A DNA stretch of 40,271 bases from Gemmatimonadota bacterium (GTDB lineage Bacteria > JAAXHH01): contig JAPPBT010000018.1 of assembly GCA_026702745.1 (NCBI GenBank), forward strand, positions 96,259 through 136,529, written 5' to 3'. The notes beneath the pieces were generated by a model. The model searched no databases and was not told the DNA's origin. It was given only the letters and a program-made list of their open reading frames with translations. Shown in pieces: positions 15,541 through 23,526 of this stretch. The translations under genes and the position numbers were made by a program. The number at the start of each line of letters is the position of its first letter. Position 1 is the first letter of the stretch.

Positions 15541-15927
15541 ATGCCCAACATCACCGTTAAACCCGACTGCAAGAACGCGCCGAAAAAGGCCCTGTTGCGT
15601 GACTTCATCTCCGCCTTCGCGCACGCCGATATCGACGGGGTCCTGTCGCCGATGAGCGACGATATCGTCTGGAACCTAGTGGGTGACAGCGTGATCGAGG
15701 GAAAAGACAATATCCGCGCATTGCTAGAAGCGATGAAAGGCGTTGGAACGAGCGACCTGGTCATCGAATCCATCATCACCCATGGCCGGGAGGCGGCTGT
15801 CAACGGTGTGATCCGATCGAACTCGGACCAGGCCCACGCCTTCTGCGATGTGGTTCAATTCACCAGTGCGGCGAGCATGAAGATAAAGACCATGACCTCC
15901 TACTCGATCGCCCTAGACGATGAGTAG
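15541..15927 (+). CDS. NTF2-like / SnoaL-like protein
   Basis: This is 128 residues from ATG 15541, with GAAAGG 8 nt before it. ALLRDFISAFAHADIDGVLS, then DDIVWNLVGDSVIEGKDNI and a beta-rich second half form the cone-shaped NTF2-like fold. That fold is used by ketosteroid-isomerase-like enzymes, polyketide cyclases and binding proteins. No clear catalytic Asp/His dyad can be assigned. It may be independent of the hydrolase gene 86 bp upstream. Its reading frame continues past its stop into a gene-like remnant described separately. Confidence 0.7.
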   Translation: MPNITVKPDCKNAPKKALLRDFISAFAHADIDGVLSPMSDDIVWNLVGDSVIEGKDNIRALLEAMKGVGTSDLVIESIITHGREAAVNGVIRSNSDQAHAFCDVVQFTSAASMKIKTMTSYSIALDDE

Positions 15928-15933
15928 GCCTAG

Positions 15934-16059
15934 CCGACCAGGAACGCCCCGGACGAGGTGGACGCGTACCTTGCCGAACTCCCGGAGTGACTGCTGGAGA
16001 TGGCCCAACAGGAACGGCTAGCGGAATTGGAGGATGTGAAAAAGGAGGATTCAAAATGA
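15934..16059 (+). pseudogene. Coding-like remnant overlapping the start of a small membrane protein gene
   Basis: In one frame this stretch reads APDEVDAYLAELPE, a TGA stop, then LLEMAQQERLAELEDVKKED. It ends at a TGA that overlaps the next ATG in ATGA form. Amphipathic, charged composition and the start-stop overlap look like a real gene end. A Trp codon (TGG) changed to TGA would restore continuity. It could instead be a short leader ORF from an internal ATG. The evidence is composition only. Confidence 0.3.
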
Positions 16060-16259
16060 CAGAACGCAGATCCCGGCCCCAAATGCCCGCGTTCGTGAAG
16101 GCTTTGGTCGCCATGATGTTCGGCATCCTGGCCGGCGGCGCGATCAATTTCATGTTGGGCGAGCAAGGCGCGGATACGCCCGCCTTCGCGATCTACGGTG
16201 GAGTGCTGGCGCTCGCGATCTACATCGTTCAGGCAAGGCTAAGGTCGCGGAAAAAGTAA
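16056..16259 (+). CDS. Small two-helix membrane protein
   Basis: This 67-residue protein starts at ATG 16056 with a strong AAAGGAGG 8 nt upstream. A basic N-terminus (TERRSRPQMP) precedes two hydrophobic segments (about residues 14-33 and 44-58). They are separated by a short loop, and the tail is basic (ARLRSRKK). The pattern predicts a hairpin with both ends in the cytoplasm. No family is recognised. The strong ribosome-binding site and clean topology make it likely to be real. Confidence 0.6.
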   Translation: MTERRSRPQMPAFVKALVAMMFGILAGGAINFMLGEQGADTPAFAIYGGVLALAIYIVQARLRSRKK

Positions 16260-16338
16260 CTGCCGGGGATCATGAGCGGGCGACCTTGGACTTGCGATCT
16301 TGGCGATCTTGGGCTGGCGATCACCGATCCGCCGACCA

Positions 16339-16791
16339 CTACGTATCGAGTCTCAGCGTCCAGTTGTTCCACTTCAGATCCGGCAGCCCCCCCAGGGACC
16401 GGTAGAACGACTCGGCGTCGGCGTTTCCGGTCATGACTGTCCAGATTACTTCGGACGCACCCATGGACCGGGCATGCGCGGTCACCGACGCCATCAATGC
16501 CTTCCCCACGCCCATATTCCGGGCAGCCTCGGCGACAAACAGTTCCTTGAGCACGAGCTTCGGTCGCAACGTGTAGGTCCAATGGATCGGATAGGTGACC
16601 GCCATCCCGACGAGATCGTCTTCGTGTTCGGCGACGAACGCGGTGAACAGCCGCTCATCCCCAAAACCGTGCTCGAGGATGCTCTCCCGCGTCACGGCGA
16701 ACTGGTCGATGTAGTCTTCGTATCGCGCCAGCCCCTTCATGAGTTCGAGCAGGCTATCGGTGTCTTCTGGAACGGCTTGTCTGACGTGCAT
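16339..16791 (-). CDS. GNAT family N-acetyltransferase
   Basis: This is 150 residues from ATG 16791; a GTG at 16821, straight after the hisC stop, would add ten residues. MHVRQAVPEDTDSLLELMKG is a standard GNAT opening. KLVLKELFVAEAARNMGVGK carries the V/L-x-x-x-x-R-x-x-G-x-G/A acetyl-CoA loop in slightly altered form (RNMGVGKAL). NADAESFYRSLGG is the usual C-terminal motif B. It resembles diamine/thialysine-type acetyltransferases in layout. It lies downstream of hisG-hisC in the same direction, almost without a gap. A role in amino-acid or amine acetylation is inferred only. Confidence 0.82.
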   Translation of the reverse strand: MHVRQAVPEDTDSLLELMKGLARYEDYIDQFAVTRESILEHGFGDERLFTAFVAEHEDDLVGMAVTYPIHWTYTLRPKLVLKELFVAEAARNMGVGKALMASVTAHARSMGASEVIWTVMTGNADAESFYRSLGGLPDLKWNNWTLRLDT

Positions 16792-16821
16792 GTGGAATCG
16801 TCCGACTTCGGGGGAACGCAC

Positions 16822-17913
16822 TCAATCTTGCGTGGCCAGCACTTCCCGCAGCGCCTCGAGAAAGGCGTCATTTTCTTCCGGCAGTCCGATCGTCACGCGC
16901 ATGCCCCGCTCCAGCATGGGATAGCGGCTGACGTCGCGGATGAGCACGCCCCGTTCGATGAGGCCGTGAAAAACCCCGGCGACCAACCGGTCCGTCTCGA
17001 ACAGGACGAAGTTGGCGTGGGAAGGATAGGGCTTGATGCCCGGCAGGTCCCGCAGGGCTTCGAAGACCCGTTGCCTTTCCGACCGGATCAACGACGCACG
17101 TTCCTCGATCAGTACATCCTGGCCGATCAGCATTCGTGCCGTGATCAGGGAAATGATGTTGACGTTGTAGGGAAGTTTGACTTTCTCGATCTCCCGCGCC
17201 ACGGCAGGATCGGAGACGAGGTAACCCAGCCGAAGGCCGGCCGCGCCGAGGGCTTTCGAGAAAGTACGTGTGATTAAGAGGTTGGGATGACGGTCCAGCA
17301 GTTCAATGCACGATACGCCGCCGAACTCGTAATAGGCCTCGTCCACCACGACCAGGCCCGTGGTCGATTCGGCAATCCGCGCCGTATCGTCCGGTGATAT
17401 CATCGAGCCGGTGGGGTTGTTCGGAGAACACAGCACCACCAGCCTGACGTCCGGATGAGCGCTTTCTTCCACCAGCCGATCGACGTCGAAGCTCAAATCG
17501 CGCTTGAGGTGTACCGTCCTTATGTCAGCGCCCGCGATCCTGCCCATGAGCGCGTACAGGGTGAAGGTCGGTGCGGGCAGCACCACTGCATCGTCCGTCG
17601 AGACCGCAGCCTGGAAGATCGACTGGATCAGTTCGTTGGAGCCGTTTCCGATCAGGATGTGCTCGGGATCCAGCCCGTGCCGCTCGCCGATGGCCGCCTT
17701 GACCTCGTCGGGCACAAAACTTGGATAGCGGCCCCAGTTGCTCGCCAGGGCCTCGTCCACGATCTCCCGCTTGAGTTCTGCAGGCACGTCGAAGGGGCAT
17801 TCGTTCTGGTTGAGCTTGACCGGGCAGTCCGGCTGGACCAGGGTGTAACCGGACATGGCGCGGACGGCTGACTTCACCCCGGGGGCGTCGGCCTTTCGAA
17901 GCTTCTGATCCAT
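16822..17913 (-). CDS. hisC: Histidinol-phosphate aminotransferase
   Basis: This 363-residue PLP enzyme has fold type I. It converts imidazole acetol-phosphate and glutamate to histidinol phosphate in histidine synthesis. Motifs are KLNQNECPFDVP near the N-terminus, GNGSNELI (89-96), CSPNNPTG (162-169) and VVDEAYYEF. The Schiff-base Lys220 lies in TRTFSKALGAAGLRLGY. The C-terminal region ends with RVTIGLPEEN. It lies 14 bp downstream of hisG and upstream of a GNAT gene. Some members of this group act on aromatic amino acids, but the hisG neighbour makes the histidine role most likely. Confidence 0.93.
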   Translation of the reverse strand: MDQKLRKADAPGVKSAVRAMSGYTLVQPDCPVKLNQNECPFDVPAELKREIVDEALASNWGRYPSFVPDEVKAAIGERHGLDPEHILIGNGSNELIQSIFQAAVSTDDAVVLPAPTFTLYALMGRIAGADIRTVHLKRDLSFDVDRLVEESAHPDVRLVVLCSPNNPTGSMISPDDTARIAESTTGLVVVDEAYYEFGGVSCIELLDRHPNLLITRTFSKALGAAGLRLGYLVSDPAVAREIEKVKLPYNVNIISLITARMLIGQDVLIEERASLIRSERQRVFEALRDLPGIKPYPSHANFVLFETDRLVAGVFHGLIERGVLIRDVSRYPMLERGMRVTIGLPEENDAFLEALREVLATQD

Positions 17914-17926
17914 GGTGCGGCCACCG

Positions 17927-18796
17927 TCAGTAAATCACCTTGTTCAGCGGATATTCCACCAGGCCTTGGGCGCCGGCCCGCTTGAGCGCCGGGATCAGCT
18001 GCCGGATGGTGTGCTCCTCGATCATCACTTCGATGGCCACCCACTCCTGATCGGCCAGGGGGGATATGGTCGGGTTCTGCAGCGCGGGCAGCAGGGCGGA
18101 CACGGCGTCGAGGTCGGCACGCTTCACGTTCATCTTCAGCCCGACCATCTCCTCGGCGAGCATGGCGCCTTTGAGCAGCAGGGCGATGTTCTCGATCTTG
18201 CGCCGCTTGTCCGGATCCTGCCAGCTCGTCTTGTTCGCGATGAGCCGGTTGGTGGACACCATCAGGGTATCGATGATCCGAAGCTTGTTGGCCCGGATCG
18301 AACCGCCCGTTTCGGTGATTTCCACGATGGCGTCCGCCAGTTCCGGGGCCTTTGCCTCCGTAGCGCCCCAGGAAAACTCCACCTTCGCGGTCACGCCGTG
18401 TTTCTTCAGGTAATCTTCCGTGATGTTGACGACTTCCGTGGCGATGCGTTTTCCTTCCAGGTCCTGGACGCTGTGGATGTCCGACGCCTCAGGCGCGGCC
18501 AGCACCCACCGCAGGGGCTGGCGGGTATGCTTGGCATAGACCAGTTCCGCCACCTCCACCACGTCCGCCCCGGTCTCCACGATCCAGTCCTTGCCCGTAA
18601 GCCCCGCGTCGAAGACCTCGTCCTCGACGTAACGGCCGATCTCCTGCGCCCGGATCAGCATGATCTCCAGTTCTTCGTCGTCCACCCAGGGGGAATAGGA
18701 CCGGCTGCTGACCGTGCAATGAAAACCCGCCTTGCGCATGAGCTCAAAGGTGGATTCCTGCAGACTTCCTTTCGGCAGCGCCAGTTTGACTAACAT
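17927..18796 (-). CDS. hisG: ATP phosphoribosyltransferase, long form
   Basis: This 289-residue enzyme catalyses the first step of histidine synthesis. Its length and C-terminal regulatory domain, ending [20 protein letters not shown] and a short tail, identify the long HisG type. That type carries its own ACT-like histidine-feedback domain and needs no HisZ. The catalytic part shows [10 protein letters not shown] at the start and [10 protein letters not shown]. Further on are [13 protein letters not shown] and the phosphate-binding segment [18 protein letters not shown]. The ATG is preceded by AACAGGAA. hisC follows in the same operon. hisD, which often lies between these two genes, is absent here. 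Confidence 0.95.
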   Translation of the reverse strand: MLVKLALPKGSLQESTFELMRKAGFHCTVSSRSYSPWVDDEELEIMLIRAQEIGRYVEDEVFDAGLTGKDWIVETGADVVEVAELVYAKHTRQPLRWVLAAPEASDIHSVQDLEGKRIATEVVNITEDYLKKHGVTAKVEFSWGATEAKAPELADAIVEITETGGSIRANKLRIIDTLMVSTNRLIANKTSWQDPDKRRKIENIALLLKGAMLAEEMVGLKMNVKRADLDAVSALLPALQNPTISPLADQEWVAIEVMIEEHTIRQLIPALKRAGAQGLVEYPLNKVIY

Positions 18797-18893
18797 TTCC
18801 TGTTACCCCCTCGCTGGACTTCTGATGGACGGAATTCGTAGTTCTTCAAAAAAGACTCCGCAAAATAACACGTTTGGCCTGAATTGTCCAATC

Positions 18894-19535
18894 CTATCGA
18901 CGGCCACGTCTCAATGGTGTCGTTACATCGAAATACAGTTTAAACTGACTGCTGTCTGCGAGATTTGTTACGTGCACTACATCGAAATATAGGCCATCGT
19001 GGACTTCCAGCTCCTTGACATTGTATACAAGTCCGTGCATCCCCAGGAAAGCCCATCTTTCTTGCAGGCTTGTACAAAAAAACGCTGTCTCCGGCGACCT
19101 GCCGTCACCACTTGCCCATATCGACTCGAGCAGACCATCCAAAACGGATTCGTGGAAATCACCGGATTGGGTATCGTTGCTGTTTCTTGAACAAATCATG
19201 GCCCCATAGTGTGCATCCAGGCTTATGTAACTGTAGGACAGTATACGTGTCGCAGACTCAAGACATTTTCCCCAGTCCTCCTCATTTATACCCTCATTCA
19301 TGTTGGCCGTGTCTTTTGTTTCTGAACTCGAATAAGGCGCATAGTATTCAGTTTTCACGTATATTCTGCGCAATTCATCGAAATCCACCGACGAAACGTC
19401 TGCTTTCAGTTGCTCCACAAGTTCTTCATATCGGGCGTTTGCTGCAGAATAGTCTTTTGTCTCGGTTTCTTCTTGATCGATTTGGACAACACCGTTCACT
19501 AGCAATGCCATGACACAAATGATGGTCAGGTACAT
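18894..19535 (-). CDS. DUF4919-like exported protein
   Basis: This is 213 residues from ATG 19535, which has GAAGGAG 5 nt upstream; a longer frame from 19643 is less likely. The start is a signal sequence or anchor (MYLTIICVMALLVNGVVQ). A YEELVEQLKADVSSVDFDEL / RRIYVKTEYYAPY block, typical in pattern of DUF4919 proteins, follows. A helical CLESATRILSYSYISLDAHYGAMIC segment and a beta-rich end come next. Base composition is noticeably lower in G+C than the neighbouring his genes, which hints at separate ancestry. It is probably periplasmic or lipoprotein-like. The function is unknown. Confidence 0.6.
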   Translation of the reverse strand: MYLTIICVMALLVNGVVQIDQEETETKDYSAANARYEELVEQLKADVSSVDFDELRRIYVKTEYYAPYSSSETKDTANMNEGINEEDWGKCLESATRILSYSYISLDAHYGAMICSRNSNDTQSGDFHESVLDGLLESIWASGDGRSPETAFFCTSLQERWAFLGMHGLVYNVKELEVHDGLYFDVVHVTNLADSSQFKLYFDVTTPLRRGRR

Positions 19536-19699
19536 AACAACTCCTTCAATTGACCTGATGCATTTCCGGTAATCGAAAGTTTCAGACCTGGAAATCTCTG
19601 CCATAGTAACCATGTAGGAAACCACGTCAACGAAATCCAGCACGTGAGCAACCCGAGTACATAAAAGAACTGCTGCATGTCCGGTAACGGAGTCGCGCC

Positions 19700-22102
19700 T
19701 TGCTGAAACACTACTTCACGATCAGTGCCAGGCATCTGCTCAGGCATAAACCCTATGCCGTGCTGAATATCCTGAATCTGGCCGTAGGCATGGCCTGCGC
19801 GGTCCTCATCGGCCTGTATATACAAGACGAACGGGCCTACGACCGGTACCATGCGAATGCGGATCGGATCTACCGCGTCGTGAACGGGACCAATGCAAAA
19901 ACGACCCCCGCCCTCGGTCCCGCCATTCAGGAACTCCTTCCGGAAGTTCAGGCATTCGCCCGCCTCAGTCCGCCCTTTGGCGGGTGGATCATTCGGTATG
20001 AAGACCAATCGTACTTCGAAGACCGTGTGTTCTGGGCGGATCCCGAAGTCCTGGACGTTTATTCTTTTCCACTGGTGCGGGGCAATCCCGATCAGGCGCT
20101 TCAGGGTCCGGGAAAGGTCGTCATCACCGAGTCCATGGCGCGCAAGTACTTCGGAAGCGCCGATCCGCTCGGCAAGACGGTAACGCTGGATACCTGGCCA
20201 TACACCGTCACCGGCGTGATGCGGGATCTACCCGGGCATTCGCATTTCCAGGCGGACTTCTTCCTGGGGATCGAGGGGTCGTTCGGTATCTATGGGGAGG
20301 AATACCTGGAGCAGTGGGATTGGCCTTCCTTCTATACCTACCTGTTGCTGTCGCCGGATGTGGATCCCATCGCCTTCGCGCAGAAAATGCCGGATGTGCT
20401 CGAAAACCGGTTCGGTGCGCGGTGGGAAGCGGAGAACATCACGATGAACCTCCGGTTGCAGCCGCTGACCGACATCTACCTTTACTCCCGACTCGAGAAC
20501 GAGGCCGGAGAGAACGGCAACGGCACGTACCTGCTGCTGCTCGGCGCCCTGGCCGTCGTCATCGTCCTGCTGGCCTGTTTCAACTTCATGAACATGGCGA
20601 CCGCCCGTTCGCTCACGCGGAACCGCGAGGTCGCGCTGCGGAAGGCCTTCGGAGCGAACCGGGGGCAACTGGTCCGCCAGTTCATGGGCGAGTCCTTCGG
20701 CATCACGTGTGTCGCCATCGTGACCGCATTGATCCTCGTCGCGCTCAGTCTGCCGTTCTTCCAGGATCTCACGGGAAAGACCATCGCCCTCGACATCTTT
20801 AGGTCCTGGCAGTTCTGGACAGGCATCGCCGCGGTGACCCTCCTGGTGGGATTTGTTTCCGGCAGTTATCCCGCGTTTTTCACGGCGGCCTTCACGCCGG
20901 CGGATCACTTGAAAGGCAGGACCGGGACCGGTGCAACCCGCCACCTTGTGCGAAGGCTGCTGGTCATGGGCCAGTGCATGATGGTGATCTTGCTGCTCGG
21001 CAGCACCTGGGTGTTCACCGCACAACTGGACTACATCCAGGGCAAGCGGCTGGGCCTGCAGCCGGAACGGGTGCTCGTGGGACCTTCCAGTTTCCCGACC
21101 TTCGTGGATCAGTATCCGGTTTTCAGGGAAACCCTCGAGCAGTATCCCCAAATCGAAAGCGTTGGTACCACCCTCATGCTGCCCGGCCGCACAGGACGCA
21201 AGGGCCTGCTTGCCACAACGGGGACGCGGCGCACCGATCGGCCGCAGGCGGAAGCGCAGAATTTGCTCGACTGGGCGATCACCGATGATTTCGTCGAGGT
21301 ATTCGGGATGGAGTTGCTGGCCGGCCGGAGCCTGTCGAGTTCGCGCCTGGCAGACCGGGAGGAAGCCGTGATGATCAACGAAACCGCCATGCGGCAGCTG
21401 GGTTGGAACGCGCCCGAAGAGGCCATAGACCAGGAGGTCCTGATCCACATCGGCCATCCCTGGGCGCATGATCGCCAGATCATCGGCGTGATCGCGGATT
21501 TCCACATGCGGTCGCTGCACCATCGCATCGAGCCGATGATCATCCGGCATTGGCCCAGGGAGAACCTGCCCTTCTACGCGATCCGAATCCGATCCGATGA
21601 CGTGACCGGCACGGTCTCATGGATCCAGGAAACCTGGAAGCAGCAGATGCCGGACGTTCCCATGGTGTATTCGTTTCTCGATGCGGACTACGGCCGGCTC
21701 TACGCGGCCGAGGCGACGCTCCGTGAGGTCTTCGGCGTTTTCTCGTCCGTTGCGGTCTTCATGGCCTGCGCAGGGCTGTTCGGCCTGGCCTCGTTCATGT
21801 CGGCGCGGCGTACGAGGGAAGTGGGCATGCGGAGGATTCTTGGCGCCACGGTCCTCCAGACGACCAGCCTGCTCCTGAAGGAATTCGTCTACCTGGTACT
21901 GATCGCCACGGTACTGGCCGCACCCATCGCCTACTTCACCATGCGGCAGTGGCTTCAGCTGTTCTCCTACCGTGCGGACGTCGGTCCCGCCGCCTTCTTC
22001 GCCGCCGGCGCGGTCGTCCTGGCCATCGCCCTGATTACCGTGAGTTTCCGTGTCGTCGGCGTTGCCCGGGCGAACCCGGTGGATACGCTGAGGTATGAGT
22101 AG
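19700..22102 (+). CDS. FtsX/MacB-type ABC transporter permease (800 residues)
   Basis: It starts at TTG 19700, with GGAG 8 nt before. RHLLRHKPYAVLNILNLAVG and a first hydrophobic segment (about 18-42) match the family opening. A long MacB-like periplasmic region follows, with AFARLSPPFGGWI and FGSADPLGKTVTL. Three membrane segments follow (about 275-400), then a short helix pair, a second periplasmic domain (RQIIGVIADFHMRSLH) and three final membrane segments. The REVALRKAFGANRGQL and REVGMRRILGATVLQ loops are the FtsX coupling helices that touch the ATPase. No ATP-binding gene is nearby. It is paralogous to the gene at 23527-25929. Exported cargo or mechanotransmission are both possible. Confidence 0.88.
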   Translation: MLKHYFTISARHLLRHKPYAVLNILNLAVGMACAVLIGLYIQDERAYDRYHANADRIYRVVNGTNAKTTPALGPAIQELLPEVQAFARLSPPFGGWIIRYEDQSYFEDRVFWADPEVLDVYSFPLVRGNPDQALQGPGKVVITESMARKYFGSADPLGKTVTLDTWPYTVTGVMRDLPGHSHFQADFFLGIEGSFGIYGEEYLEQWDWPSFYTYLLLSPDVDPIAFAQKMPDVLENRFGARWEAENITMNLRLQPLTDIYLYSRLENEAGENGNGTYLLLLGALAVVIVLLACFNFMNMATARSLTRNREVALRKAFGANRGQLVRQFMGESFGITCVAIVTALILVALSLPFFQDLTGKTIALDIFRSWQFWTGIAAVTLLVGFVSGSYPAFFTAAFTPADHLKGRTGTGATRHLVRRLLVMGQCMMVILLLGSTWVFTAQLDYIQGKRLGLQPERVLVGPSSFPTFVDQYPVFRETLEQYPQIESVGTTLMLPGRTGRKGLLATTGTRRTDRPQAEAQNLLDWAITDDFVEVFGMELLAGRSLSSSRLADREEAVMINETAMRQLGWNAPEEAIDQEVLIHIGHPWAHDRQIIGVIADFHMRSLHHRIEPMIIRHWPRENLPFYAIRIRSDDVTGTVSWIQETWKQQMPDVPMVYSFLDADYGRLYAAEATLREVFGVFSSVAVFMACAGLFGLASFMSARRTREVGMRRILGATVLQTTSLLLKEFVYLVLIATVLAAPIAYFTMRQWLQLFSYRADVGPAAFFAAGAVVLAIALITVSFRVVGVARANPVDTLRYE

Positions 22103-22212
22103 GGCGGCCTTGAATGGCTGCAATGCTATGGCCGTTTAGTAATGACCGCACAGTTAAGCGCAGTGGCCGCGTGCAGGGATGAAATGGCCGCGGTCAACAC
22201 CGGACCGGCCGC

Positions 22213-23118
22213 TCAGTGCAACCCGGCGTGGCCGAGTCGGGCCCGCAACCCTGTAATACCTTCCTCCACCAGATCCGATTTTCCTTCTTCCAATCCGTAG
22301 ATGACCTCGTGACAGGAAGCCATCCAGGTGTAGAAGCGGAGCCTGTTTACGAAGTGGACGTCCAATGCGCGTTGGATGCCTGACGTACGCTGGTAGCCGT
22401 CTCGAATCCTCTCAACGGCCTCCATGCCGTGAGTAACATATAATCCGACGAAATCGATCGCCGGATCGCCGATGGTCACGTCTTCGAAGTCTATCAGGCC
22501 GGTCACGGTCGTCCCGCCCTCATCGGTCAGGATATGTTCACAGCCCAGGTCGCAGTGCACCAGGGCGACGTCCTTGAGCGTCGCGAGTTCCTCGTCGAGA
22601 AACCGACCGAAACCGCGTTCGACCGCGTTGAGTGTGCGCGAGTCCAGAATTGGCGCAATCCTGGCTTGGACAGTTTCCCTCAGCCCGAGGTAGCGCTGCC
22701 TCCACGCCTCGATGGTGGGTTCCACGCCGCAGGCCTCGGCGACCAGCGAGGTGGGAATGGTATGCAGTGAGGAGAGCGTCGACGCTATGGATTCGGCCAT
22801 ATCAGCGACCAGCTTAACACCGGTAAATGGAGGACCGGACAGTGGCCGACCTGGAATCCGCCGGTACCCCGCATAGGGTTGGCCGCGCCAGGTACCAACG
22901 TGCTCGAAACGCGGCACAGCGAACTCGACCCTTGGGACGACTACGGGCAGTACCGCCTGCTCTTTCCTTAGGTTCTCCGCGACGACACGGTTTCTGGGAA
23001 ATCGAAAGATCCAGCCGGAAGTCGAGGACTCGGCATGCTCGCCGAGGCACCCGTGCCCGATTTCGAAGGTCCAGTAAGACCAGCCGCCGGTGATAGGATG
23101 GATCCGACCGTGATCCAA
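22213..23118 (-). CDS. APH-fold phosphotransferase (aminoglycoside phosphotransferase superfamily)
   Basis: This is about 301 residues from TTG 23118. The kinase catalytic loop reads VHCDLGCEHIL, with Asp190 and His195 where many relatives have Asn. The metal-binding motif is GLIDFEDVTIGDPAID, with Asp210. The helical linker and PYAGYRRIPGRPLS fit the APH / choline-kinase group. The start is doubtful. The same frame stays open and family-like upstream (TPVVEKLLVSLGLDHG) to a TGA near 23212, without ATG or GTG, and TTG 23118 has a poor binding site. Either a non-standard start is used or the 5' end is damaged. The substrate is unknown; antibiotic resistance should not be assumed. Confidence 0.75.
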   Translation of the reverse strand: MDHGRIHPITGGWSYWTFEIGHGCLGEHAESSTSGWIFRFPRNRVVAENLRKEQAVLPVVVPRVEFAVPRFEHVGTWRGQPYAGYRRIPGRPLSGPPFTGVKLVADMAESIASTLSSLHTIPTSLVAEACGVEPTIEAWRQRYLGLRETVQARIAPILDSRTLNAVERGFGRFLDEELATLKDVALVHCDLGCEHILTDEGGTTVTGLIDFEDVTIGDPAIDFVGLYVTHGMEAVERIRDGYQRTSGIQRALDVHFVNRLRFYTWMASCHEVIYGLEEGKSDLVEEGITGLRARLGHAGLH

Positions 23119-23526
23119 TCCGAGGCTGACGAGCAGTTTTTCAACAACCGGGGTTGTCGCGATTGGATACTGAATGATCGATTCGCCTTTGTTATCAGGA
23201 AGGTGCGTTTGTCAGAAGAACGCGGCTGTCCAAAGGATGAGGCGAACTGACTGGCAGTGAATCCAGCTGGGCCCAGAACAACCCTGAACTTCTCTACACA
23301 GAACCGGGCTTCACGCAAGTCGCATGTCTTCAGGCAATAGCACCGTCCTCCGAGTGCTCTGTAGGGAAGATGCAGCTCAATACGCGATAGGGCATCAGGA
23401 CCAAAAGTAACTCTGGATAGGTCAAGGAACATCAACTTGGCGAAAAACAGCCGGAGCAAGAGATTCCGAGACTATGTGTGGCAGGAGGTATCCCATACGT
23501 GGTCCGCACCGAGCGCTTGCTCGGTC
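23119..23526. other. Intergenic region without a clear gene
   Basis: About 400 bp between the APH-fold gene and the second permease. The minus strand near 23119-23212 is probably the unannotated beginning of the APH-fold gene. Elsewhere, open frames give Cys- and Arg-rich translations without family resemblance. A GAGCGCTTGCTC-like inverted repeat stands just downstream of the permease stop (about 23511-23522). It is GC-rich and lacks a T tract. Confidence 0.35.

Noticed and set aside
23119-23526. A Cys/Arg-rich minus-strand frame as a novel small protein.
   Set aside because: It overlaps the probable 5' end of the APH-fold gene in another frame, lacks a ribosome-binding site and has unnatural composition.
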